NCBI RefSeq assembly: GCF_009905375.1
Contig: NC_133647.1
Coordinates: forward strand, 82,781,742-82,845,741
Direction of reading: 5' to 3'
DNA length: 64,000 bases
Source of the DNA: Apium graveolens
Taxonomy: Eukaryota; Streptophyta; Magnoliopsida; Apiales; Apiaceae
Shown: piece by piece, positions 45,540-58,032 of the stretch
Layout: every line of letters begins with the position of its first letter
Numbering within the stretch: position 1 is the stretch's first letter
The notes under the pieces: model-generated
The model's database searches: none
Seen by the model: only the letters and a program-made list of their open reading frames with translations
Told to the model about the DNA's origin: nothing
Position numbers and translations under genes: made by a program

Positions 45540-45985
45540 CAAATGACTTGTCGAGAAGTCAAAAATAGATGTTTGGAGTATACTTATCGAGAAGTCATTT
45601 TGAAATTATGAAATATATATCGATAAGTCATTTTATTAATTCTTGTAGAGAACTAAAAAAAGCAAGATTATCGAGATGTCAAATAAATACCCAATTTGTC
45701 TAAAATGGACTGAATTGATTCCAATTTTTTATTTGAATAAATCAAAATGAAATCAGAATAATTTTTCCAACAGTATTTGACTAAAATAATTTATTAAATT
45801 AAATTATTTTAATTCTGAGTTATCTATAAGTCTAAAAAGATACTTATAGAGAACTCTGTAAGTTTACACTTAGAGAACTCTACAATGACTTATCGATTAG
45901 TCATAATAAAGCTAATCGAGAAGTCACTCGAGAAGTCTTAAAATGACTTCTCGATAAGTCAGTTCGACTTATCAAGAACTCAGTT
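45540..45985. repeat. CGAGAAGTC / GACTTATCGA hairpin words in the element C spacer
   Basis: CGAGAAGTC and variants recur (45551, 45589, 45918, 45929). The best hairpin pairs TCGAGAAGTC (45928-45937) with GACTTCTCGA (45945-45954) around 7 nt. The same words (GACTTGTCGATATC) build the tandem repeats in this element's LTR. Confidence 0.8.
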
Positions 45986-46233
45986 CTCTATATACTTTTG
46001 ATCAATTTGATTCTGCCTTGTGTTAATTTTACATATTGAAGATGTAAATTAACATTTAGGCAGCTTTCTTAGAATTTGAAAAATTCCAAGCTGAATTTAT
46101 GTTTTTGAAAAATAAATATGCAGAGATTTCTGAAATATTTATAATTCATATTTCAGTTAATTTCCAATTAAATCAAATTAGTTTTGATTTACTAGAAATT
46201 AATCTGCTACAAAACATTAGCTGAGTTCTTGCC

Positions 46234-48424
46234 TTAGGATGAAGAATTAAGCATTCCAATTTCATCTACAAGTCTAGTGAAAGTTGCTTCATCCAAAGAT
46301 TTAGTAAAAATGTCAGCTAATTTTTTTTCTGTTGGAACAAAAATGAGCTCAATGGTACCATTTGTAGCATGTTCTCTAATAAAATTGTACCTTACATCAA
46401 TGTTTTTTGTTCTAGAATGATTAATTGGATTAGCCACTATAGATATAAAACTAGTATTGTCACACATAATTGGAATTTTTTGTAACACTAGGACATAGTC
46501 CATTAGCTGATTTCTAATCCAAAGCACTTGAGCACAACAACTTCCTGCAGCTATGTATTCAGCCTCTACTGTAGAAGTAGACACAGATTGTTGTTTCTTG
46601 CTATACCGGGATACAAGTCTTTGTCCAAGAAACTGACAGCTTCCACTAGTGCTCTTTCTGTCAACCCTGCATCCAGCAAAATATGCATCTGTGTAGCCAA
46701 CATCTTCAAAATCAGTTCCCTTAGGATACAATAATCCCAAGTTTAGAGTCCCCTTCAAGTATCTGAAAATCCTCTTTACAGCCATCAAATGTGATTCTTT
46801 TGGATTGGCTTGAAATCTTGCACACGGACATGTAGCAAACATGATGTCTGGTTTACTTGCAGTTAAGTAAAGCAATGATCCAATCATCCCTCTATAGCTT
46901 AAAATATCTACACTTTTGCCATTTTTATCTTCATCCAACTTTGTTTCTATAGACATAGGTGTAGATGCAGGTGAACAATCAACCATAACAAACTTCTTCA
47001 ATAAATCTTTGACATACTTAGTTTGGCTGATGAAGATTCCATTACTTCTTTGGCTAACTTATAGTCCAAGAAAGTAACTTAATTCCCCCATCATACTCAT
47101 TTCATATTCACTCTGCATAAGCTTGAAGAATCTTTGGCAAACCTTTTAATTTGTAGAACCAAAGATGATATCATCCACATAAATTTGAACTAGGATCATA
47201 TCATTACCATGGTTCTTGTAGAACAGAGTTTTGTCTACAGTCCCTCTAGTAAACCCATGTTTAAGTAGGAGTACTTACAAAGTATCATACCAAGCTCTAG
47301 GTGCCTGCTTTAGTCCATATAGAGCCTTGAGTAACTTGTACACAAAATATGGAAATTTTGGATCTTTAAAGCCAGGTGGCTGTTACACATAAACCTCTTC
47401 TTCTAGCTCACCATTTAGGAAGACACTCTTGACATCCATTTGATACACTTTAAAATTTGAATATGCAGTAAATGCTAGAAAAATCCTTATTGTTTCAAGT
47501 ATTGCAACTGGAGAAAAAGTTTTATCATAATCAATTCCTTCTTCCTGTGAGTATCCTTTTGCAACCAACCTTGCATTGTTTCTGTAACAATCCCATTTTC
47601 ATCCATCTTGTTCTTGAATACCCATTTTGTTCCAATAATAGCTTCTTCAGTTTTCTTAGATTCTACTTGAGACAGAAAGCATGCATGTAGGCACTCATTG
47701 GCAGTAGCACTTCTAGTTCTCACACTAGCAGTAGGATCACCAATAATTGCTTCTCTAGTGTGACTTATATCCCATTTCCTTGTGTGAGTTTATTGACTTG
47801 TGCCATCATCATTTTCTTCATCATTGGTATGACTTGTAGATCCTTCTTCTCTTTCTCCCCCTGAGTTTGTGCTATCAAATTCAAGTGTTTGAGATGAGCT
47901 TCCATTCTCATGATTTTCTTGTTCAGTAGTCTCTTCATTCATCATCTATTGTGCATTAGCTTCATCTTCTCCATCAGAATCACTATCAATGTTGATATTT
48001 TCAAATGCAAGGGCTTCAGCTTCATTATCATCAAGGAATTCCAAGCCTGGACATTTGTCATCATCAAAAGTCACATATGTGCTTTCCATAATCTTCTTTT
48101 GATCAGTTATATAGACCTTGTAGGCAGTTTTCTCCAATGAATATCCCAGAAAAATTGCTTCAAAAACCTTTGAGTCAAATTTTCCCACATATTCGGAGTT
48201 GTCTTTTAAATTGTAACACTTGATTCCAAACACATGAATATGCTTCACCAGTAGGCTTTTTCTTAGACATGATTGAGTAAGGTGATTTTCCATGGGCCTT
48301 GTTAATGAGATATCTGTTTTGAGTATAACATGCAGTGTTAACAGCTTCTTCCCGAAAACTTGTTGGCAACTTGGCATCTTGCAACATTGTCCTAGTAACT
48401 TCTACCGATGTTCTATTCTTTCTT
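46234..48424 (-). pseudogene. Element C: integrase, RT and RNase H
   Basis: The minus strand carries the end of integrase (ERKNRT, DAKLPTSF, YLINKAHGKSPYS; 48424-48200), an acidic linker (to 47946), RT blocks ([41 protein letters not shown] near 47165-47200) and RNase H blocks (RGMIGSLLYLTASKPDIMFATC; YTDAYFAGC; AEYIAAGSCCAQ; 47001-46234). Frameshifts or stops occur near 47568, 47383, 47265, 47145 and 47060. The 5' side is cut at 48425 by element B's LTR inside the integrase ERKNRT region. This is a remnant with no intact product. Confidence 0.9.
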
Positions 48425-50268
48425 TCTATTGGTGGGACTGCGTAGCTGTATGAACAGTTACGTGATAACTCAACATGATAACAACACTAGAACATGACAG
48501 GTTAATAATACTATATCTACACAAGAAATCAGGAAGAATGAAGATAATATGAAGAATCATAAGATTAGAAGAAGGCTTGAAGTCTGTTTACAGGTTACTG
48601 AAAGAAGTTCATTAATATGATCATGCCTCATTGAAGAACAAAGGTTAAATACTTTCAGGGTTTCAGAAATGTTGAAGATTTAGTATACAAGTGCTACCGG
48701 AAGATTTCAGTGTATTGGCATTGATTGAAGATAGATAATATCCAAAGCATAGAAATCTGAAGAATTGAAGACAAGGTATAGACAGAGGTTAATGAAGATG
48801 TTGTCTAAAGTACCATAAAGGATTCCAGTGAAAGTACAGTTGTTTATTGACAGTCAGTGTCTGAAGCAATAAAGTTGTTGCAAGCTTAACAATTTAATCA
48901 AGGCCATAATACGAAGACCTGAATTGGGATTAGTCGTCTGTGAACCAGACCAGTTACACTAGGCGTCAACAGCTCGTTAAAGGAATCTGGGTATTATTTA
49001 TAGAAGGATTGTTAAGTTGAGGAATGTACTTGGATTGAACATTTATTTGTTAAAGTACGAGAAGTGGAGCGCGGGGTATACAGCTAAACATCTCAGGGGA
49101 CTGGCGAAGCTCAAAGTTTAATTATTTAATTAAATAAATTTATTTAATGGGCTTTAAAATAATTTATTTAATAAACTTAAAATGATTTATTTTATAAACT
49201 TTAAATAAGTTTATTTTATAAATCTAAATTACTTTATTTATATAAGTTATATTTAAGTTTATTTTATAAATTAATTTAGTTACAATTTAAACTTAAAAAG
49301 AAAAGAAAAACAAAGGAAAAATAAATACAAAAAAAAAGAAAAATAAAATAGAAAAAGGAAAACAAAAAAAGGAAAAGGAAAAAGGGAAAAGAAAAAGGAA
49401 ACCAAGTAAAGAAAGAAAAAAATAGGCGGAAATTTTGTTTACAAAAGGAAAGAGTACATGGACTTGTTTTACTTGTAGTCGCAATACACTAAACTTGCAA
49501 ATAATTTCTGAGGCAAAATCAGTTCCTTTCCTCCTTGGTCGCGAGTCACCAGCAGAATAAACCAAGTATAAGTACTTGTGGTCGCCAGTGGTTTCTCTCA
49601 AAATAATCTAAGTAAGGTCATTCCCCTTGTGGTCGCCAATCACTCTTCACCCACTACTTTATTGAATCAATCAATAAATTTGTGTGGTCAATATTTATCC
49701 ACACATCTTTATTGAATATAAAGTCTACACAATTTGCAGTAGAAAGAGTTAGCCATTCATTTTGGATTAATTTATGTTCATCTTCTCTTCCAAGAGAGTA
49801 GTGAAATGGCAGCAAAGATTTACAGAGAAGCTCAAGCTTTTTGTTTATCCATTTAACTTCTCACCAGAGTAACATTATAATGCCCAATTTAATTCTTGTA
49901 TGTTCTTAGGGGCATTATAATCGTTATCCGGTAATTAAATCCTAGTACAAATAAAAGCTAGATCATTGTATAGGATTTGATTTGTAAATCTTTGTAGAAG
50001 CTAGGAAATTTGTTGTTCTTAGATTATAGCCAGTAAATTTATTTATCGGAGTATAGCAACACCCCTCGAGCATTTATATACGAATATATATTTCCAAAAA
50101 TAACTTGTGTTCCTTATTTTTATCGTTCCAAACACTATTCCTCTCAAGAACACGAAACCACTAATCGAGCACTAAATCTTATATCCGCTAAAAATTTGAA
50201 AGAACTTTTAATTTAGTGATTATCGTATTCCACCCCCCCCCCCTTCTACGATAATTAGGGACCTAACA
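48425..50268 (+). repeat. 5' LTR of copia element B
   Basis: 1,844 bp. It starts TATTGGTGGGACTGCG (mutated TG) and ends GGGACCTAACA before a primer site. It is the same family as the A LTR (shared blocks throughout, roughly 80-88% by eye) but a different copy. It contains the TTTATTTTATAAA block (49110-49280) and a purine-rich stretch (49295-49430). Confidence 0.85.
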
Positions 50269-50270
50269 AT

Positions 50271-50283
50271 TGGTATCAGAGCT
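50271..50283 (+). promoter_or_regulatory. Primer binding site of element B
   Basis: TGGTATCAGAGCT lies two bases after the LTR end and matches the initiator-Met-tRNA primer site. Confidence 0.85.
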
Positions 50284-50785
50284 GACTGATTGATATACAA
50301 ATCAGGATCCTTAGCCCAGTACAATTCAGTGTGCAAAAGATGTTTGAATTATAATTGATGAGAGACCCTGTTAAGTTAATTTATTTTATTAATTTAAATT
50401 TACATAAATTTGATTTAGCCAATTTATTTTATAAATTTAATTTAAATGAGTTTATGTTTTAAAATTGAAAAAGTATATTTTGTGAACTAAATTTAAATAA
50501 ATTATTTTATAAATTTGCCTTAAGTAAATTTATCATTTAAATTTTGGTAAATAATTTTTTCAATTTAAATTAGTTTTTCGGCCTTTTTTTTTTGTAAAAT
50601 GGGTGCCAATTTCTTGTTCTTTTTTTTATTCAATTTGGCACCCTTTCTCAGTTTACTTCGGTGGGTTCAGTAGGAGCTTATTTATTTAGCAATTGGCACC
50701 TCCTATTTGATTGAAATTGTCGCGGCCAAAACTTGTTTTTAGTTAACAAATGGCAACCAATTCCTTACTCGGGCTAATAAGTTTA

Positions 50786-51368
50786 TGTTGGATATATTTG
50801 AGATGTCATGTCTAATATGTTTCATTTTAGTTTTCAGATCTTAACTAACAGGAAATATCAGTTCTTACTGGAATCAGGACTTACTAGAAGTCAGGACTTA
50901 AGGATATCAGGACTTAGATTATCAGAAGATGGATATCAGAACTTAAGTACTGGAGGACTAACAGTTAAGGAAGGAAGCTGATTTACAGGAAAGAAGATCG
51001 AGACTAATACAAGAAGAAGATATGCATGGAAAGAGTTAGATGACTAGAAGAATTATATAAGATATCTGATTGATATATTTTAGGAGACATAATTATATTT
51101 CATATCAATTAGAAGTTATCTTGTAACTGTGTGTCTATATAAACACATACATAGGTTTACTCTATAAGAGTTACGATCATCGAGAAGATCATACAATTGT
51201 AACCTAGAAGCTCTCGTGATATTTGTTCATCACTGAGAGAGAACAGTTCCATTGTAATAGAGTTTATTATATCGAATACATCTGTTTTCTGTTACTTGTG
51301 CTTTAAATCGATTTGATTGTATTCAACACTATATTCAACCCCTTTCTATAGTGTTGTGTGACCTAACA
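50786..51368 (+). repeat. Solo copia LTR in the leader of B
   Basis: 583 bp, TGTTGGATAT...GACCTAACA, flanked by gttta at 50781-50785 and 51369-51373. No primer site or coding region follows, so it is a solo LTR left by LTR-LTR recombination. It carries at least four TCAGGACTTA-type words (about 50875-50955). Confidence 0.85.
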
Positions 51369-51565
51369 GTTTATTTATAAATTTAAAATAAATTTATTTT
51401 ATAAACTTTGATAAATTTCTTGTATGAATTTAATTAAATTTATTTTAAACTTAATTAAGTTTATTTCTGTAAACTTAAAATAAGTTTATTTCTGTAAACT
51501 TAAAATAAGTTTATTATGAAATAATTATATTTTTTATATAAATTGATATAAGTTTATAATTTAAA

Positions 51566-53827
51566 AGGTTCCATACTGAGACCTTCTGAATATCCCATAT
51601 GGAAAGTGAAGATGGCTATGTTTTTGGAAGCTACAGATCGAGAGTACCTTGACAGAATTTATGAAGGACCACATTAGCCAACCAAGCTCTCTTTTGTAGT
51701 TACAGATCATCCAGCAAAGACCATACCAAAGGAGAAAAGTGAATACACAGCTGAAGATATCTCATCTATTGCCAAGGATGCAAAGGTAAGGCATTTGCTG
51801 CATAGTGCCATTGATAATGTCATGTCAAATAGGGTTATTCAATGCAAGACTGCAAAGGAGATATGGGATGCTTTGGAGACAAGATGTCAGGGAACTGATG
51901 CAATCAAGAAAAATAGGAGGACTATACTCACTCAAGAGTATGTGCACTTTGACTCAAAAAGTGATGAGTCATTAACTGACTTATATGACAGGTTTGTCAA
52001 ACTCTTGAATGATCTGTCACTGGTGGACAAGGAATATGACATTGAAGATTCAAATCTAAAATTCCTTTTAGCCTTCCTGAAAGTTGGGATTTGAAAGCTA
52101 CTATTATAAGAGACAACTATGCTCTTAATAAAACTACTCTTGATGAAATTTATGGGATGCTCAAGACTTATGAACTTGAGATGGATCAAAGAAGCAAGAG
52201 ACATGGGAGACTGTCAAGGATAGTTGCTCTTAATGCTGAGGAGGAATCCCCCAAAGTGGTTGTCTCAAAGAAAGGAAAAGGAAAGGCTCTCATCATAAAG
52301 TCTGATTCAGAATCATCAAGTTCTGATGATGATGATTCAGAAATTGAAAGTCTACCTGAAGTAGATGCTAATGAAGAGATGATGAAGCTGTGTGCTCTTA
52401 TGATGAAGGGTATCACAAAGATAGCCTACAGGAAATTCAGAAGGGGAAAGAAGTTTTCCAGGAAAGGTAAAAGTTTTGATAAGAGGGGATTCAGAAAATT
52501 TGAAGGCAAATGAGGAAATTCTGACAGAGGAGATTACTCAAATGTCAAATTCTACAACTGTGGTAAGAAAGGCCACATATCTCCTGACTGCAAGAAAGGA
52601 AAGAGTGATAAAGGAAAGGCCCTTGTCACAAAGAAGAAAAGCTTGACAGACACTTCAGATTCTGAAGATGAGGAGAACTATGCCTTGATGGCAAATGCTG
52701 ATAGCAATTCTGATGCTGCTGAGTTAAAGGTACCTCAAACAACTTATGCCTTTCATACTGATGATATTACTGAGTTGAGATTATATCTTAAAACCATGTT
52801 TATTAGCTATATAGATCAAACTTTAACATGTGAAAGATTAACTTCTGAAAATCTTGCTTTTAAAAAGAGGAATGATTATTTAGAAAAGGAGTTAGTTATG
52901 TTCCATCAAACTCAGAAGGATAGAGATGATGCTTTCTATGTTAGAGATGAAGTGCTAAAAATGAATAAATCTCTAAAAACTGTGTTAGAAAAGGAAAGAG
53001 AGATTATCCGGACTTCGACTAACTCTGGCAGAACAACTCAGGATATACTAAGTAGTGGGAACTGGAAAGAGGGCTTAGGTTATGGAGATGAGAAAAGTGA
53101 AAAAGGAACTGAACAAGTTAAGCCAATTATTGTTAAACAGACTACTAAGCCAAAGGTAAATCCTGTTAAATTTATAGCTAAAACTGTAAAGTCTGATTCT
53201 GAAAAGATGAAATATATTGAGACAGAAGTGATAGCAGAGTCAACTTCTGACAAATTAGAACAGGATAAACCAACTGAAGTTAATATAGGTTTAATGACAA
53301 AGAAGCAGCTTAAACATAAGCTGAAAGAGATTGCCAGTGTAAACAAGGTAAAGATAGCTAGGAAAAATAGGAATGGAAAGGAAGGTGTGAATAAAAGAAA
53401 CAATTATATGCATGTTCCTAATGCTCCTAGAAAGAAATGCTATAATTGTGGAAACTCTAACCATCTGGCTTCTTTTTGCAGGAATAATAAGAATATAAAC
53501 TCCTTACCTTCTAAGTGAGGAGTTAAGAGTCATTCTGTTAGGTTTAAGCCACGAAATCCTTGTTTTCGTTGTGGTAGTATATGGCATTCTATTTATACTT
53601 GTAAGGAATATCATAGTTTGTACTATGAAGATTATCAGATAAAACCTTTTTTGAAGAAAGTTGCTTTAATTCCTTCTAGTGTAAAGTATGATGCAAAGTC
53701 TAATACTGTTAATACTGATAAGAAAAATGTTAGCATAAAATCTGATGTTAAATTCGCTGCAAATGGTAACAAACTTAAAAAGGCTAAAGGATCCAAGCAA
53801 GTCTGGGTCCTTAAAACTAACCATTAG
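51566..53827 (+). pseudogene. Copia element B: gag
   Basis: It reads from about 51566 without a clear ATG. UBN2 gag region with PSEYPIWKVKM, KEIWDALETRCQG and DRFVKLLNDLSL (to 52094), a frameshift near 52080, then LDEIYGMLKTYELEMDQ, an S/D-rich acidic stretch, and three zinc knuckles: a first with its leading Cys replaced by Phe (FYNCGKKGHISPDC, 52541-52592), then CYNCGNSNHLASFC (53440-53481) and CFRCGSIWHSIYTC (53563-53604). A coiled-coil-like region lies between the first two (52750-53010). Stops occur at 52513, 53517 and 53827. The final WVLKTNH-stop sits just before the protease frame, as in element D. Confidence 0.85.
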
Positions 53828-53839
53828 TGGTCTTTGTGA

Positions 53840-56800
53840 TTGCAGGGCAACAGGAAGAACATCCTAGTTCTGGACAGTGGATGTTCAGGAAATATGACTG
53901 GAAATAAAGCCCTGCTATCAGATTTTGTGGAGAAAGCTGGCCCAGAAGTTTCTTATGGAGATGGAAACATTGGAAAAACTATGGGATATGGCAAGATCAA
54001 TCTTGGGAATGTCATCATTGAAACAGTAGCTCTTGTCTCAGGATTTACCACAATCTGTTCAGTATAAGTCAAATCTGTGACAAAGGTTATCATGTGGATT
54101 TCTTTGAAGAACATTGTGAAGTTATAAGTAATTCTACAGGCAAAGTGGTTCTGAAAGGATACAGGCATGGTAACATTTATGAAGCCAGACTTTCAACAAG
54201 TACTGATGGTTCTGCAATCTGTCTGTTGAGTAGAGCATCAATTGAAGAAAGCTGGAATTGGCACAAGAAACTCTCTCATTTAAATTTCAATAATATAAAT
54301 GAACTTGTAAAGAAAGATCTTGTGAGAGGACTGCCAAAAACAGTATTTGCTCATGATGGCCTTTGTGATTCATGGTAAAACAAAGAAAATCTTCTTTCAA
54401 GAGCAAAACTGAGTCATCAATTCTTGAGCCTTATCACCTACTACATGTTGATCTATTTGGTCCAGTGAATGTCATGTCTATTGCAAAGAAGAAATATGCT
54501 ATGGTTATAGTGGATGAATACACAAGATACACTTGGGTGTATTTCTTGCACAAGAAGACTGAAACATCATCTACTCTAACTGATCATGTCAAACAGCTGG
54601 ATAAATTGATCAAAGATTATGTTAAAATTATAAGGAGTGATAATGGCACTGAGTTCAAGAATTCTATCATGGAAGAGTTTTGCAAAGATCATGGAATCAA
54701 ACAGGAATTTTCTGCACCTGGAACTCCACAGCAAAATGGAGTTGTAGAAAGAAAGAACAGGACTCTCATTGAAGCTGCACGAACAATGCTTGATGAAGCA
54801 AAGCTACCAACCTATTTTTGGGCTGAAGCTGTGCAGGCTGCTTGTTTTACACAAAATGCTACACTTATAAACAAGCATGGAAAAACACCATATGAGATGG
54901 TGAAGAAAAAGAGCCAAATCTGAAATACTTTCATGTATTTGGTTGCAAGTGTTTTGTTCTTATGACTCATCCTGAACAACTGTCAAAATTTGATATAAAA
55001 GCTGATGAAGGAATTTTTGTTGGATATCCACTTTCCACAAAAGCCTTCAGAGTCTACAATTTAAGAAGATTACTGGACTTGAAGATTACTGGAATTGAAG
55101 ATTTCGATGATCATGAGCAGCTGAGATTTGAGAATGAAGATTTAAATTCTAATTCTGGAAATTTTGATGACTTAAATCCTGATCCTGTAAGTTCTGATTA
55201 AGTTCTGATGTCGTTGAAACTGTGGTAACAACTCCAAAGGAAAATGCACCTGTCCAGGGAGAGCAAGCTGAAGAAACTACCACATCTCATGACTCTCGAG
55301 AAGCATCATAACCTGTCACTGGCTCTTCAAGTTCTGATTCATCTAGTTCTGATGAGCCAAATTCTGATAATTCTGGAAGCTCTGATTCTTCAAGTCCTGA
55401 AAAATCAAATTCAAATTCTGAAGTCTCAGAGAGCATAACTACAGGGGGAGTATCAGAAAATACTGATGGAGACAGCATGGATCATGGGGGAGGATCCAGT
55501 TCTAGAGATCAACTTCCATCTGCAAGGAAGTGGACTAAAGCACATACACCTGATTTAATCATTGGAGATCCTGAAGCAGGTGTCAAAACTAGAACTGCAA
55601 CTTCAAATGAATGTCTCTATCATTCCTTTCTATCTCAGACTGAACCAAAGAAAGTGGAAGAAGCTCTTCAAGATGCTGATTGGGTACAAGCAATGTAGGA
55701 AGAGTTAAATGAATTTGAAAGAAATAAAGTCTGGACCCTAGTGCCAAGACCAAAGAACAGATCAATTGTTGGTACAAAATGGGTGTTCAGAAACAAAACT
55801 GACAGTGATGGCATAATTACAAGGAATAAAGCAAGACTTGTTGCTAAAGACTACTCTCAACAGGAGGGTATTGATTATGATGAAATATTTGCACCAATTG
55901 CTAGATTAGAGGCCATAAGGATCTTTTTGGCTTATGATGCTCACAAGAAGTTTAAAGTCTTTCAAATGGATGTGAAAAGTGCTTTTCTCAATGGAAAATT
56001 GGAAGAAGAGGTATATGTTGAACAACCTCCAGGCTTTGTAGACCCTAAATTTCCCAATCATGTCTACAGGCTTGACAAAGCACTTTATGGCCTTAAGCAA
56101 GCTCCTAGAGCATAGTATGAGACTTTAGCTCAATTTCTTCTGGAAAGTGGATTTCATAGAGGCACAATTGACAAGACTTTATTCTACCTCAACCATGGAA
56201 AGGACTTACTTTTGGTACATATATATGTTGATGATATCATATTTGGTTCTACTAATTCCAAACTGTGTGAGAAGTTTGCAAAGCTAATGCAGTCAAGATA
56301 TCAAATGAGTATGATGGGAGAACTCAGTTATTTTCTGGGCCTTCAAGTCAAGCAAACTAAAGAAGACACTTTTATCTGTCAATCCAAGTATACCAGAAAT
56401 TTAATGAAGAAATTTGGAATGCAAGATTGTTCAATTGCATCCACTCCCATGGCCACTACAACCAAGTTAGAGAAGGATACTGGTAAATCAGTAGATATTA
56501 CTAACTATAGAGGTATGATTGGCTCCTTACTCTATCTAACTGCAAGTAGACCTGATATCATGTATGCTACTTGTCTTTGTACAAGATTTCAGGCTGATCC
56601 AAGAGAACCTCACTTATTAGCTGTGAAAAGAATTTTCAAATCTTAAGGGTACAGCTGATCTAGGAATGCGGTATCCTAGGGAATCAGATTTTAAGCTAAT
56701 TGGTTACTCAGATGCAGATTTTGCAGGATGCAAAATAGACAGGAAAAGCACTAGTGGAAGCTGCTAATTTCTTGGAGGCAGATTGGTTTCTTGGTTTAGA

Positions 56801-57178
56801 AAGAAACAAAAGTCAATTTCCACATCAACTGCAGAAGCAGAATATATTGCTGCAGGAAGCTGTTGTGTACAGATTCTTTGGATGAAGAATCAGTTACTGG
56901 ATTATGGGTTAGAATTTTCTAAAATCCCTATTTATTGTGATAATTAAAGTGCTATTTCTATGGCAGGTAATCCAGTTCAACACTAAATGAGAAAGCACAT
57001 TAGCATTAGGTACCATTTCATAAGGGAACATGTGGATGAAGGTATAGTGGGATTGTATTTTGTTCCAACAGATCAACAGCTAGCAAATATCTTCATAAAA
57101 CCACTATGTGAAGCTACTTTTATAATATTGGTTAATGAACTTGGAATGGTTTCAGGTTCTTTCTCTAAATCTGCTTAG
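53840..57178 (+). pseudogene. Copia element B: protease, integrase, RT, RNase H
   Basis: Protease with LDSGCSGNMTGN (about 53869); GAG-pre-integrase with WHKKLSHLNF (54258); integrase core with HVDLFGPV, RSDNGTEF and GVVERKNRT (54445-54770) and HGKTPYEMV; RT with [26 protein letters not shown] and IYVDDIIFGSTN (55770-56260); RNase H with RGMIGSLLYLTASRPDIMYATC, YSDADFAGC, AEAEYIAAGSCC and a LCEATFIILVNELGM end (57178). Stops or shifts lie near 54063, 54376, 54923, 55201, 55696, 56115, 56646, 56766, 56946 and 56985. The domain order is normal for Ty1/copia. The product is non-functional as it stands. Confidence 0.9.
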
Positions 57179-58032
57179 TTTTTATTCTCATGCATCAGAC
57201 TTTATGATCAGTGTTTACATATTGTATTATCTATATGTAATCTGTGCTTAATTTGAAAATTCATTAAATGCTGATTGTTATCTGATGTGGATTTATATAC
57301 TCTGATAAGTGTTTTGATTGTTCTGTGGCTATTCAATCCAATGAGGATAATTGTGCTAGATGCTGACCCAGTAGTCTTTAACATACTAGAAATCCCAAGT
57401 TTGAATTAGTTGTTTATGTGAAAACTCATTAACACAAGCAGATTCTGATATTGAGCTTAGTCAAGTTTACTTTGTGTATCTTATTACTAAGTCTCAAACT
57501 AGATTCTTGTTTCTTATCTGTCAAATTCTGATCTCATTAAATCTTTAGAATGAACTAAGTGCTGATAAGCCTCACTTATCAAAAGAAAAGAAAAGAAAAG
57601 AAAAGAAAAGAATAAAAGTCAGGTACTCCTTTGAGATCTAGAGTAAAAATGTGGAAGGGAAGACCCAAGTGCATTGCTGGTATTAAGTAATATGCATTAG
57701 AAAAGCAAAAAAAAATCTTGGTGACTTTCACACTCTATGATTACTTGAGAAATACTCTGATAACAGCATAAATTCTGATAAGCAGTCGTGACTCACTTAC
57801 ACTGAGAAGCCACTGTAAAAAGAAATTTCAAAAGATGCATAAGAGCACAAACAGTTGAGGTGGACTGTTGCATAAATTTGTTCTATAGTAGACATCATGA
57901 CTGATGACATATTTTAAGTATTTTTCTGAGTTATGCCTTATTTCTAAGTGTTAGTGTATACTGAAAATATTTATTTGAAGTATGTACATTTATTTCTGGC
58001 CAGTTTATTTGAGAATCATTTGAATGTTTACA
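57179..58032 (+). other. Element B post-pol spacer, no gene seen
   Basis: AT-rich spacer with repeated TTCTGATA/CTGATAAG words (57295, 57560, 57760, 57775) and an AAAAG microsatellite (57581-57612). The post-pol ORF expected from A and C is not present before element E begins. Confidence 0.6.
57581..57612. repeat. (AAAAG)n microsatellite
   Basis: Six AAAAG units in a row. Confidence 0.95.

Larger units (their letters stand above)
50269..51565 (+). other. Leader of element B (non-coding) with a solo LTR inserted
   Basis: This is an untranslated leader between the primer site and gag. It has repeats of TTTATTTTATAAATTT (50360-50560, 51369-51560), also found in its LTR, and an inverted pair GGGTGCCAA (50601-50609) and TTGGCACCC (50635-50643). 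No gene seen. Confidence 0.65.

Noticed and set aside
13229..50268. A's 3' LTR and B's 5' LTR as the pair of one element
   Set aside because: Both are plus-oriented and the same family, but a PPT precedes the first and a primer site follows the second, so they belong to two elements with outward-facing interiors.
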